64,000 nucleotides of DNA from Zarea fungicola (Eukaryota > Ascomycota > Sordariomycetes > Hypocreales > Cordycipitaceae): contig FWCC01000048.1 of NCBI GenBank assembly GCA_900169235.1, positions 62,001 to 126,000 of the forward strand, in the 5' to 3' direction. Numbering within the stretch: position 1 is the stretch's first letter; every line of letters starts with the position of its first letter. The notes below the pieces were generated by a model. The model worked only from the letters and a program-made list of their open reading frames with translations, made no database searches and was not told where the DNA came from. The position numbers and the translations under genes are program-made. Shown here piece after piece: positions 25,886-38,376 of the stretch.

Positions 25886-28800
25886 TTTGATGGTCTGCAG
25901 AGTTTGTTAGAATGAAAGAATGGAAATGATGTTGTCTTTTTGATGAAGAGAATAGGAGTACGGATCATGCAAACGAGCAAGGGAAATCGGCTATGCTGAC
26001 AAACGATGCTTGACGGTTGCCAGCTGGCAAAATTTGCAACGCGCATCAAGGGGGGGGGGGGGCTGATGCGTGGTGCGTGATGAGCCAGTTTCCCAGGCCA
26101 TCGCCCGTATTAAAAGTGATCACAGTTTCTTGCAAGGGATGAGAATTGACAAAACGCTGTCGCCAGCGCAGAGTAACTGGGGGGACGCATTCGCGCGGTC
26201 GAACGCGTAAGAAATAAAGAAAGAGGTTCGATGGCCGAAGTAAGAGTGAGTGCATTGAGGAAGGATACGTACTGTTGAGGGGGGGGGGTTTTTTTTTGAG
26301 GAAAAAAAATTAGATGGTGAAATGCGTGATAATTGCACTGGCAAATCGCGTGTTAGTGACGACGTTGTAGATATACGGACGCTAGGCGATTTGCCATGTA
26401 AGAGGCGCAGGTGTAAGTTGAGGCAATAGACGACTGCGACCGACAAGTTCAAGGGCAGGCGATGAAGACCAAGCAGCAAGTCTGTTTTGATGAAAAACGA
26501 GGCGACGAGCATGCAAAAAAATCGTAGCGTGCGCAGGAAAATCGCGGTGCAGTCAATGAACAAATGTTGCCGTGGCTGGAGACCTGGCTCTTGGGCGCGC
26601 GCATATGGTACGCAGATGGGACTCACCAAAATAAGTGCAGCGTTATGTGTTGCGAAGTTACGCGGGGAGTAGATTTGTATGGGAGATTTGTATGGGAGAA
26701 AGAGAGGAAGTGGGAGAGAGGGCTGCGCAGCCTTTTTACTATGGGGGAGTGATTGAGCGCGAGGGAACGCGGCGCGGCGGGCGAGCCTGGCTGGGGGTGG
26801 GCAATTTGGGGGGGGATTTTGGAGGGAGGGAAGAGGGGGAGCGCTGCCACGCTGCAGTCTGGGCTGGCGGCACCAAGGCAAGCTAGCAACCCAGTTACTA
26901 GTCTCGGTAGTACTGGTACAAGTACTGGCACCAGTTAGTACAGGTACCTTCCTCTATTACGCCCCAGCACCACACACCACGCCACAGCAACCGGGTGCGC
27001 TCACACACGCTCACTTGCATGCACTTGCACACAAACACACACACACACAACACACACGCACGCCTTTTGCTTGTTCCATTACACACCCCCTTTGAGCTTG
27101 TAATAATTGCATACTGGTTTTTTTTTTGTCATGGATTGACTGAGAGGTAACTGAAGTCATGTTTTATGTCTAACAAGAAATTTACATGGGTACCGGTACT
27201 GGCGGTACCAATATGTTGTTCCTCCCCTCCTTCCTTGTGACTTCTGCCTGCCAGCTGTCGGCCAGCTGCCACGCCTGCCGGTCCTGCCCCTGCAAACGAA
27301 AATACATCACTCTCAGCCCGTTCCCGATACAAGTAAACGGTTCACTCTTGCTTGCTTTGGACTTTGACTCTATTATGCTCCTTCCTGTACAAATGAAAAT
27401 TAATAATTTCTTGCACAATGTTACATTAGCACTTATTCTACTGTGCAAACATATTCACGACAAAGAAATAGTAGCCAAAAATACACAATTGTCTGCGGCG
27501 CAATGAGCATGCCTTGCGATATACTGCCTGAAAACAGGGGCACACCACACACAACTCACACACCACATGCCATCCCTCTACAGTCTGCACCAAGCACGAG
27601 AAACCCAGCCAAAAATTGATCACTGGATCCCTTCTCTAACCAGACTACTCCGTAAACGGGTACCTGCTCCTGCTCCTAAAATGCCGCAGCCCACTAGGTA
27701 CCATTTTGGCTTGCAAACACACGCGCTTGGACGGTCTCGCCCCGGCATTTTGTGTGGTACTGTATCGGTACATTGACCACGCCGCCCTCCGCTCCTAAAG
27801 TACTGTACAAGCTTGGGGTAGCTCCCAGCTCCCTGCTTATTTCGCACAGTGTACTTGCGCCCCTCAGCCATTTTTGCTGGCCACTCACCAAGCAGCCTGG
27901 GTACCACGCAGAATGGGTCGTCATGCCACCCTTTCCTGCTAGCTGTTCCAGTTCCAGCTGCCTCCGCGCCGCAGCTTAGTTGCCTCTGACTGTCCCCCAC
28001 CACTGCACCCTGGTCCTGAGACTCGGCAGACTCGTCTTTCTGCGTCGTCGGCATCAAGTCAGAGGAGTGTCGCGGGCATAGTTTTAACTATATAGCTGGA
28101 AATGCTTTCTGGGGGGCCTTGTTGCTCTCTTTTACTTTAAATTGGTCCTGAGAGCTTGCAAAATCATTGCGCAGAGCGCCAGTCTCCACGCCACTTGCAT
28201 CGCGTTGTAGCAAACCCGCCCGTTTTGATATAAACCCTCTTGCATCTCGCCTGTGCAACCAGATTTATTCTCTTGCTGTGCAAGTACTCACTGCGGCAAC
28301 TTGGAACTAGACAATAAGTTGCACCTGCTCGTACAGACAGCCAGTTGCTGGCAGAACATACATAGTTGCAATGCAGCCGTTGCCATCGATAAAATCCATC
28401 TCATCAGTGCAGCCCAACAATAGCTCATGGGGGTTTTTGGTATTTCCCATCTTGCGTTGCAACAACGAATATGATGCCAACCTGCCGTCCCAGCCACTGC
28501 CTGTCTCTCGCTTGAAGATGCCTTACTACGAGTTGTTTGGCGGATTGTGTACCGGCACGCCGCTAGCCCTGCTATTGACTGGTCGCTGTCGCAGCATTCG
28601 TGTGGTGGCTAGCTGAGTTGCGACTTATACATGAGGGTAATGGCATGCGAATCAACAGCATGTTCACCAAGCTATACGTGTAAATATTACATATCTGTGG
28701 TGCATTCCTATCACGGCGTAATAAAAGGCAAGCCGATTGAAAAATATATGTCCGAAATTCTTAGAGAACAAAGAATAATAGCGGTTTTGCCTGTGTTACA

Positions 28801-31618
28801 GTCGACTCGAAGGATGTGCAAGGCAAGAGCAACTCGTTGTGCCTCAAAGGGGCGTCGAGGCCAAACTTCCTTCGTTAGGCAGTCATTGCCAGATGCACCC
28901 CTCTGCTAGGTCCTCGCTTATTATTGCTGGTGTTTTACATGGCATTATTAGAACTATTGCCGTTTGGTATGTATGTATCACCCTCCAGTTCACAAGACAG
29001 CCCAGCGGCATTTCTCAATGCGACAAATGCTACCTACCGAGGTATGGGAGCCCCTATCAAGCTCCTCGCAGAGCGTAGTGATACAGCACCAAGGATGGGG
29101 CTCCTGCCAGGACTCCTTTATTTATATACCTTACCGAATAGAGAGACTAACTTGGCCAGAGATGGCTTTTGAAGCTATACCATCACGGTTCGCGATGCTG
29201 TGCCGCAAAGTACCCAGTAATGAAGCCAATGGCTGTGGGGCTGATGGCCCAGCTGGTAGTGTTGACTACTAGCAGAAACCACCAGTAAGTTATTTCGATT
29301 GTGCAGGGAGCAGCCAGAGTATCCCACATCTGCGTGGCACTAGGTAGTCTCTCCTCTCAAAAGTCACAGGCAAGGAAGAAAAAAAAGCAAGCTAGAGCAC
29401 AGGAGGGGCGGGGTACTTGCCCACTCGCATTCCCCAAAGTATCGTCATACGAATTTTCAAAGTACAGGTACATCAGCCTTTGGTACCTAGCCTTTTCCGT
29501 ACCCTTTGGTACGCCACTCCCCGTCCTGACCCTTGTTTTTTTGCAATAGTCTCTGCCTTTCATCCCCGTAGCACGCCAAACTCAGACAGGAGCACCAAAA
29601 CAAGACTGCCAGATCACTCGCGCCCAGCCCGCCCTTTTTAAAGGTCCGCGTCGCCCGCTTGCTGCCACAGTATTCTGGCCTGTTAGGAAAGGTACGGTTT
29701 GGCCGCGATTCGCTGGGAGTAAATGGTCCATCTTGCTGTGCCCTGTACTAGACTTTACTCGAGACGTGATGAAGCTCTGATGGAACTTGGTGGCATGTAC
29801 ACCAATTGCACCCTTGGGTTGTCGTAATGCAAAGTCCAATTGTGTGTGTGTATTGTGATTTACAACGTTGTAAAGGAATATAGGTGCTTTCGCCCAGCAA
29901 CCTACCTACGTGACGACTTGTGTTGAAGTGCGTGATACTATGGGCTCCGCGCGGTGTAGCGGCGTAGCCCAACCACAGCTGGTTTTACATTGTTGGCAAA
30001 GGCCGCAAGGGTCACACTGAGTACGGAATACGGATTACTCTCGATATTATTGACGAAGAAGGTTTCTCTTTGTTTGCTAGTATGACATGGTAACAAAGGC
30101 GTAGGGCATCATGGCGTGTCACTGATGGCAATGGGCAGTTTGCCCGTCAAGCAATTCAACCCAGTATCAAACCATGCCCGCCAGAAATGCGCCTGGTGAT
30201 TGTCAGCGGGCTCAATGTGTCCGAAAGGCTGGCGGAAACCTGAGCCCTTTGCAGGGTGAAAAGGGTACATGGCCGCGACTTTGGGCGGGTACGCGACACA
30301 CCAATTCCTGCAGAGCATCTCTGTGCGTGGGAGCTCACACGCCAGCTAATACTGTGTTGGTACTTTGCCCCCTCTGCCCACTAATAAGGATCCTCTGCAC
30401 CTGATTTAAATGGGCTTGTTGCCACACTGTAGCGGTCTCTCAGCATAAGTATGTAAGTGGTTGGAGATTACCGACTTATTATTAGCAAGGGGTGCCAGGA
30501 AGGCAAGAAGGGTAGTCCCAGCAGTCCCCCGCCTAATGCGGATGAGGGTTGACCTTGTTCTGTGCCTTTTATTCAACTTTTCATTTTATTAACCGAATTC
30601 CTTTTTCTTTTTTTTTTTTTGGAATTTTATGGATAGTTTGATTGTGGGCTGATGCTCCATCTTTAAATCCACCACACAATTCGGCCTTCGTTGCTCTTTA
30701 TTTGCTCAAGACTGGAACCAAGAAAATGTAGCTGTACCAGGCTTTGGCTCCACCGCAACAGGCTTCGGGCACGAAAGATTCACAAGCCACTTTACATGCC
30801 TACATTATTAGTTGGTGATTTTGAAGCGAGTCGTTGAGGCTCTTTTTGCTAAGTAGCTGCATATTTGTATTGCGCAGTCACCTGCCAATTTACTCGCTCT
30901 TGGCGTATAGTTACATTTTGGGGGGCATACCAAGTACACTGGCCGTTGGAAGCTATGCACGCAGCAATGCCGCGAGCTCTGGTAGTTTACTCTTATGCGA
31001 TGATTTGAATGTGCAGTGTTGTAGGATGGTGTTTCGCGATATAGCTGTAGCTTTGATTTTTAGCATTGATTTTGTCATTTCTGAATTGCGCGTGTTGAGC
31101 CCGCTCTACTGGTTTCTGTGGGAATTGCAATGGCTCGGCGCAGGCGTGTCCTGCGCAGCTTGGCCGTTGCATTGTCATTGTTCGTCTTCATCCCGCGTAC
31201 ATGGAATTCTGCCAAACTGTCACGCGTTGTGGGGGCCACAATTCGCAAGATGCCTACCCTGTACAAAATATTTTTTAGATAATCGTACAGGTGTTGGGCT
31301 TGATCTGGCTTTACTGTGATTTGTATGTCGGAATTGTATCTGATTTCACTGCAGCTGTTACTGGGACTGCCCTTACTCGATGTGGCTGACGTTGTGTTGC
31401 AGCGGCCATGCTTCGTGGCCGTTCTGACCCGATCAACGTCCACTTACAACTCCAACGTATCCAACACAAGGAGAATAGCCCAAAACACAATAACTATGTC
31501 GATGGGTTATGTAGTGCAAAGGATGACAGATCAAGCGACGGCAAAAAAAAAAAACCCCCCCAGAGAAACCAATCAAGTCAATCATTAGAATTTCATTATT
31601 CATGCAGGATATACAAAA
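25886..31618. other. 5.7 kb gene-poor region upstream of NHP6
   Basis: This long stretch holds no supported coding gene. It contains G-runs (26050-26062, 26280-26288), a G-rich block at 26780-26850, a GGTAC-rich cluster around 26906-26950 and 27186-27215, a CA microsatellite at 27031-27058 and many pyrimidine-rich tracts. A long NHP6 leader with introns or a non-coding transcript is possible but cannot be shown from sequence. Confidence 0.5.
27031..27058. repeat. CA microsatellite
   Basis: An (AC)n run, slightly interrupted, within a longer CA-rich stretch (26960-27065). It is directly visible. Confidence 0.8.
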
Positions 31619-32448
31619 CTAGTCATCATCCTCCGGATCCAACACCATGTCGCGTAGCGCCGCATCTGACGCCCAGTCGACACCACTCCCTGCCACGATT
31701 CCGCTCGCCGCGCCCTTGACGGCCCGCCACTTGCGCTTCTCGTCGCGCACCCTCTGCGCCTCGTCCCCCCCATCCCAGTCCACAGCCTTGCGCTCCTTGA
31801 GCTGGCCGGCCAGATCCAGAAGCTTGCTTGTGAGGTTGACATTACGGCGGCACACACGCATTGTCTCAGCTTGCACGTCGGTCAGCGCGTGCCGTACTTT
31901 TTGCATCTGGTCGGCAGATTTGGCGACAGCGACAGCGGCATCGTCGCGGGTTGTGACATAAGGAAGCAAGTCTCTGCATAATTTTAAGTCAGTTTCTCAA
32001 TAATTCCACACACGAGAAGGCAGAGGGAAATGGCAAACACAGCGCACCTCTCTATGGGAGACGCGTTTGTACCGCTATGAACAGCCTTCAAGATGGGATT
32101 TGCAATCACGATAAGCTCCACGGCATCGCTCCGTAGTTTATATTTAGATTTAGCAAGCAGTAGGGCCTCCTGTGCCAAGGCGAGAGCCGCTGGCGAGTCT
32201 TCGTGACTAGGATCTGTGCATTTCATTAGCATTGAAGTGAGGTTTCGTAATGGGATGCCCAAGGGACCCAACAGGGAGGGGTCCATACTCGACTCATATG
32301 ATGTCTGAGCTTTTAGAATGGCAATCTCGAGTTGTATCTGTTGCAGCTTATCATACAGTTCGAGGACCTGCCTTTCATCCGCAGACAAGGGAAGCTGTTG
32401 CTCATATGAGCTCTCCGTTGTGTCTTCCATTGGCTCATCCTCACTCAT
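31619..32448 (-). CDS. CENP-H-like kinetochore protein
   Basis: Probable member of the CENP-H family (Fta3 in fission yeast, Mcm16 in budding yeast), part of the inner kinetochore CCAN complex. Exons 32448-32048 and 31973-31619 (reverse strand) join in frame to 251 residues. The N-terminal half is helical and probably coiled coil (LSADERQVLELYDKLQQIQL). The C-terminal part carries the family block of a long helix with Asn-Leu-Thr followed by RKWRAVKGAASGIVAGSGVD and WASDAALRDMVLDPEDDD. The GSGVDW then LR..VLD pattern is the reason for the call. The start is the first ATG and gives an acidic N-terminus (MSEDEPMEDTTES). The family was recognised by eye, so confidence is moderate to good. Confidence 0.75.
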
Positions 32449-33154
32449 GATGCGCGACTGTCTGGCTATAAGAGCAAAGTGAGCATTAGAGTCATGAGTA
32501 ACAGCTCCAGTATCTATATCCGAGGAATAAAACACCGCCGATATATGAGAGTCTTTATTGCCCCTACGAATGAATGAATGAGTGATTGAGTAAGCCTATT
32601 GTTCCGGAAGTATCTTGAGACGCGCCAGTAACGCGCCACCTTAAGCCTCAGCCACAGTGGCTGGCTGCCCCAAGTAAATTTACTGCCTATCAAGTCAGTG
32701 GCAAGCTTCAACTTCTTAGGCCGTGCAGGCACATTGGCACAGTCAGCAAGTCACAGGGCTGTATGCACAGCACGCTAATAACAGTGCCAAACCCACTGGT
32801 GCTGCTTCTCGCTCACGAGCACCCGCCAAGTCCTCCGCACAGCAAGTACCCCAATTGCTGCCTCCACAGCCGCAATTGTACCTTGACTCAAGAGCTGCCT
32901 GACCTGAGTTAGCGTCGTTGATAGGCCAGCCGGTACCTATCATCTGCCTGTTTTGATTTCGACTACTTCCCATCTTGGTTCGCCTTTAATCTTCTTCCCC
33001 GTACCTTGCATAGTTTTTTCTTTTCTTCGAGAATTACCTTGCTTTGTAAGGGAAGCGATCAACTGCTTTTCGGCGTCCACCTTTCTGCAGAATCGACTCG
33101 CTCGGACTGACTACGCCTCGTCCACCCCAGGTCCCTCATGGCGAATGACTCGAG
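32449..33154. other. Divergent promoter region
   Basis: 0.7 kb between the divergent CENP-H-like gene and atg11. No gene is recognised. Confidence 0.5.
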
Positions 33155-36100
33155 ATGGCAACACAGGTGTTGATTGCCCATACGGGCCAGCGCCTGGAGG
33201 TTGATACCTCGCGCTTTTCAACGTATGTAGCAGCGGGATACATGGAAACCTGGAAACCTGGATACCTGGATATGGGGAAAGGTCCAGAAACACACGAGAG
33301 GCTGCTTGCTGATCCTCGTACAGGCTGGAAGATCTGAAGGCCTGGGTTGCCCGCAATAGCTCCGTGTCGCTGCAGCACATGGTAGCACTAACGCCCCAAG
33401 GTAGAAGTGTCAAGTTTGCGAGCATGCATGCTGAGGTATGTAGCTTATGCTGCTTTCTTCCCCCCTCTAGCGTTCTGCTCGATCTGTGCGCCTAACACTG
33501 AATGTCTCGCCGCACAGAAAGAGTTGTACATCTATGACATTCGAGTCAGCCAACAAGCCGCAGCTGGATCCCCAGCCGTTGGAGCCGAAGCGCAGCTCCC
33601 GCGACCGTATGCGATCCCCAACGCCCCAAACTCCATCGATGACGCCCAAAATATCGAATCATGGCGGGACCTGTACAAGGAGCGCCGGTCTTGGGCTATC
33701 CAGCTCGCCGAGGACTGTGGCCGCCTCGACACTGCCGCCCGTGCGCGCTACGACGAAATCGACATCATGATCAAGTGCCTCGACGCTGCACTGGTGAACC
33801 TGGAACTTAGCGTCAAACAGATTGAGCCCAAGTACGCCGAGCTCAAGAAGTGGGTGGAACCGGCGCTGCTCGAGCATGACCGTCTGGCAGCGTCATGGGA
33901 GCAGTATATAAACCTCGCCAGAAACACGCCCATTTCGGCCACCATGGTCAAGTTCATGACGAATCGTGCCTCTGTAAGGAAAGACCCGACGTTGGAGGAT
34001 CTTATTGAGCCGGAGACGGCGAGAAAGGCAGGTAAACTGGCCCCGACTGCCCGTCGTCGGTTCAGTGACAAGGCTTCAGAGCTAGAACACGCTGCGAATC
34101 AAATGCACCGGGGTCTGGACGCTCTCATCGCCGACTTTGAAAAGCTCACCGGCCAATCTGCTCTAACTCATAACAGCGATACGGCGCAGCTGCTCGAAGA
34201 CATTGAAGTTGTGGTCAAGCAGATTGACTCCGATTATCGCTCAGCTCTCGCCTATGGATCCTCGCAGCGAGATTTGGCCCAAGCATCCAAGGTTGCGTCC
34301 AACCACACCGAGCGCCTGGTTCCTAACCTCAAGAAGCGCGCCAAGGAGATGGATGACATGCTCTACTATGCTACCTCTGCCAGGAATTCCATTGCCGCCG
34401 AGTCTGTCCGCTTCATGAGAACCATTACCGAAATCACGGCCATTCATAGTGGCGTCCGTAACCAAATCAATGTTCTGAATTCCTCAGAGGATGACATGAC
34501 GACCTTTGATTACCTGCGACTTATTTATCAACTACCGTACATGTATGCGTCATTTGTCGTGGAAACGATCCGCCGGCGGGAGTGGATCGAAAAGGTCAGA
34601 CTGGACTCGTCCACCCTTGCCAATGAAATGGCACTGTTTCAAGATGAAGAATCCAAGAGACGGCGGAGATGGCAAAAGATGGTTGGCAGTACCTACGGAC
34701 CCGGGCTAGATACAAATGTCGCGACGCTCGAAGTTAATTTGCATGGAGATGCTGATCATTGGCCGTCACTAACTAAAGATGATCTCGAAGATTTCATGCA
34801 AACGCTGCGAGCACAGGATACGGACAACACTCTTTTTGAGGATATCCAGAAGCTAGTGCAAGAGCTACAGACTCCCACGAAACAGCAATCAAAGCGCCTC
34901 AAGGCTTTCAAGAATGGCAGTATTCATGAAGCAGCACTGGGCAGAAGTGGTTTAATGATTCGCGGTGATGATGATTCACTGCGCTCCCTTCAAGATGAAA
35001 AGATCAGAATGGAGAGCAAGCTCAAGACAGCAGAGAGCCGAGTGCGGCGTCTCGAAGACTTGCTACACAGACAAAGTCAGACCTCCCGCCACGGAAACTT
35101 GTTCCAGCCCCCAGTCATGCAACCCCAAGAGCGACCCGGCTCCAGTGCCTCCATTCGATCAAATCGCGTTGAAGACCGCCGCCGGTCCTCTGACGGTGCT
35201 GACCCACTCTTACGGCGTATTGCGCAGCTTGAAAATGACTTGCGGGAGGAAAAGCAGCGTTCTGCCAAGGCACAAAAGGATTTTGACGCTAAATCCACGA
35301 AGCACAATGAAATCAAAGGCCAGATGGATGAGGCAAACTCGATTAAAAAAGATCTCATGGAAAACATGGAGGCACTCAAGCGTGAGTTTGTTGATGAGCG
35401 CAAGTCTCTAGAAGACGAGATCAAGGCCCTGAAGGCTCGCTTGGAGGAGACTGAAGATGATATGGAACACTTTGGCGAATCTCGCGAGAATGAGAAGGCG
35501 TCTTACGACGAAAAGATGCAATCCCTGGAAGATGAAATTCAAAGACTTACAAAAGAGCGTAATGATGAAGATCTCAAAGCGCAGGGGCAGATTGAATTCT
35601 TGCGCAAGGAGGCTCAACTGCAAGGCGACAAGATGGATGCATCGGAACGACTTATACAAACTGCCAAGGATGAAAACCATAATGTTTCTCGGAAGCTACA
35701 GGAGGCTGAAGAGACGACAAAGAAGCAGATACAGCTGCTCAGGAAACTGCACGAGGAGATGGCTCCCGAGAAAGAGACACCAAGCGATGCCGTTGATCTA
35801 ACTGAGGCTGTGGTTGGTTACGCCGCGGACCTACTCGATAAGTTTCAGTATCTCGAGGGTGAAGTAACCGTGCTGAAGACCAGCCTGGAGCAGGCGTCCG
35901 GTAGTGCCAAAGAGCTCCGCGCCGAGGTTGCCCAGCTCAAGCAAAGCATGGACCAGGAAGAAATGGCCGCTTTGCACCTTCGCGAGAATCTGGCAGAAGA
36001 AAAAGCCAAGGTTACTGCTCTGGAAGGCGAGCTTGACCAATGTAGAGATCAGCTTAGTGGTCTACGTGGACAGCTCTCAGCCGGTGAAACGGGCTCAGAG

Positions 36101-37477
36101 ACACTGCAGAAGAAGCTGGAAGCCGCTGAGCGCAAAGTATCTGAGCTAACGGAAGACCTTGCGTCTCGGCAGTCGCGTGTTGGAAGCTTGGAAGAGGAAA
36201 TACACATGTTCGTTGGCAAGACAGAATCACTTCAAGAGAAGATTACACTGTCAACAACTCAGTACGAAGCCCGGGATGAACGAACAAAGGACCTCACTCA
36301 AAAGATCTACTCTCAAAACGACAGACTAACACGGCTGTTGGAGCGCATCGGATACTCTGTTACTCGAAACGGCGCCGACATGACGGTTAACAAGGTCTCA
36401 CGCTCGGAGAGACAAGGCCAGAGCTCCCATGAATTGTCAGATCCCTCTCCCTCTGTTAATAGATCGACGAGCCTCAGCAAGCCGATCCATGATAGCGCAG
36501 ACCTTGATCTGCTCTACTGGATCAACAATAGCAATGCGGCACTTGAGGAGCAAAAGTATTCTTCCTTTATGGAATCACTCGGGTCCTTTAATATGGACTT
36601 ATTTGCGGATACCATTTATCACAGAATTAAGGAAGCCGAGCACAAGGCACGCAAGTGGCAGCGCGAATACAAGACCTATCGTGAAAGGGCGCATATCCAT
36701 CAAAGGGACGCCAATGACAAGATTGCCTACCGTCATTTCAAGGAAGGTGATCTGGCGCTGTTCCTGCCGACGCGTAATCAGCAGGCCGGAGCATGGGCTG
36801 CGTTCAACGTAGGCTTTCCCCATTATTTCCTGCGCGAGCAGGATTCGCATAGGCTTCGACACAGAGAGTGGCTTGTTGCTCGCATCAGCCGTATCCAGGA
36901 AAGAGTCGTTGATCTGTCCAAGAGCTTGACGAGCAGTAATCCCGGCGATAGAATCAGCGACGAGCAAAATGATAACCCATTTCAGCTGTCCGATGGCCTG
37001 CGCTGGTACCTGATTGATGCACAAGAAGATAAACCAGGCGCGCCGACCACACCTGGCATGGGCAAATCCACCGTGGCTGCAAATAACGTCGAGGCGACGG
37101 CAAATATCCAGTCGCAGCCCATCCGTGTCAAGGGCAAGAACCGAGATAGCATTAGCAGTATCGAGGGTATCAACAAGACACTGTCCAAGAGCCTTGAGAG
37201 CCGCCGCAGCAGCTCGAACTCCAAGAAGGCCCCCTTTTCGGTAGCCGGCGGAGCGGCACTCCTTAAGAGCAGTGCGCTCGCCAGCGAAACAGACTCCCTA
37301 CGCCCGGCAGCCCCAGAGACACCGACGGCAGGTACCAGTCCTGCTCAACCGTCACCGCTGGCCACCATGGTTGTACAGCAGGAGCAAGCAGCAGCAGCAG
37401 CGGTAGATGGAGAGGCTTCGGGACAGCCATCTAGTGCAGCCGAGGTACGCAATGTTGATGCACTTCTTGGCCCTTGA
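33155..37477 (+). CDS. atg11: Autophagy scaffold protein ATG11
   Basis: Large scaffold for selective autophagy. It binds cargo receptors and the Atg1 kinase and organises the phagophore assembly site. Exons 33155-33222, 33324-33435 and 33518-37477 join to 1379 residues, within the range for filamentous fungi. The N-terminus (MATQVLIAHTGQRLEVDTSR, about residues 1-70) is ubiquitin-like. A conserved helical region follows (YQLPYMYASFVVETIRRREW), then long coiled coils (about 510-970). The C-terminal ATG11 domain lies at about 1040-1230, with AFNVGFPHYFLREQDSHRLR and NPFQLSDGLRWYLIDAQ. The last 150 residues are Ser/Ala-rich and disordered. An upstream in-frame ATG at 33407 lies inside exon 2 and intron 2 and is not used. 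Confidence 0.93.
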
Positions 37478-38376
37478 AAGCCTTTTTTGCGTTTGCTGAT
37501 TTTTCTTCCTTGGGTCTAAAAGTCACACAATCGGAGTTCTGTTCAACGTGAAGAATCTACAGGTAGTACGGGGAAAAAGTCCATGGTATGGGACCCGTTG
37601 TGGAGTGTCGATTACAGCTACGAGAGTCCGAAGAAGTAAAGTGAGGCACGACGGCGTTTCTGGATGTTCAATATGTCTGGGGAGATTTTTTTCTCTCTTA
37701 AATAACGGGTTTGTTTCCTGCCAATTTTCTCTTTCTTAAATATCATCTTTTCTACACAGCGTCATTGGGAATCGGAGTTGGCAGGTTCAAATTTCCAAAG
37801 TTTGTTTTGGTCTTTTTCGTCCTTTTGTTTTCCCTTTTTTGATGTATTGGAGCGCTTCAGCGGTTGAAATAATTGAATACTTACTGTTACTTTGGAGAAA
37901 GAAGACCTGCTTTGTCCAGGACTAGACTAGATTGTAGGAATAGCAAGATAAATATAGATAATTAACAAATACATTTTAGCAGTATGGTATTCCCTGCTTT
38001 GTGTTTTGCCAAGTGATGCAGTAAGGTTTGAGGCATGGCCGCACTGAATACGTATGTTAACCCCGCGCCTATGTTTAGGACCTCGCTTTCTGCCGAGCCG
38101 CGTCGACATGCAGAACTCTGTCCCTGTCAACATCAACATTGGACATCAGTCTCTCATTTCAAATCATGTGACTGATTATTTGTCGAAGCATTGATGGATC
38201 ATATGTTGCAGAGTCCCAAGGTCCAGGTCCGCGCAACCACTATTGAGCTGGTTGCGAGCAGTTCCCAGTCGCGCAGTCTATATCGCTCCGGTCTGCCTGT
38301 CTACATTATTGCCAACCGTTGAATTTTCTTGCATATCGCTACTTTTGCTTGAATAACCTGCAAAATTCTTTTTAGC
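37478..38376. other. Intergenic
   Basis: 0.9 kb between atg11 and the F-box-like gene; T-rich downstream of atg11. A CTTTTTAG acceptor-like sequence just before the next start codon could end a leader intron. No gene is seen. Confidence 0.5.

Noticed and set aside
26120..26881. 253-codon reverse frame upstream of NHP6
   Set aside because: Low-complexity Pro/Ser/Leu translation of a G-rich promoter region.
30834..31319. 161-codon forward frame in the gene-poor region
   Set aside because: Cys/Leu/Ser-rich without a domain, overlapped by antisense frames; looks like chance translation of pyrimidine-rich DNA.
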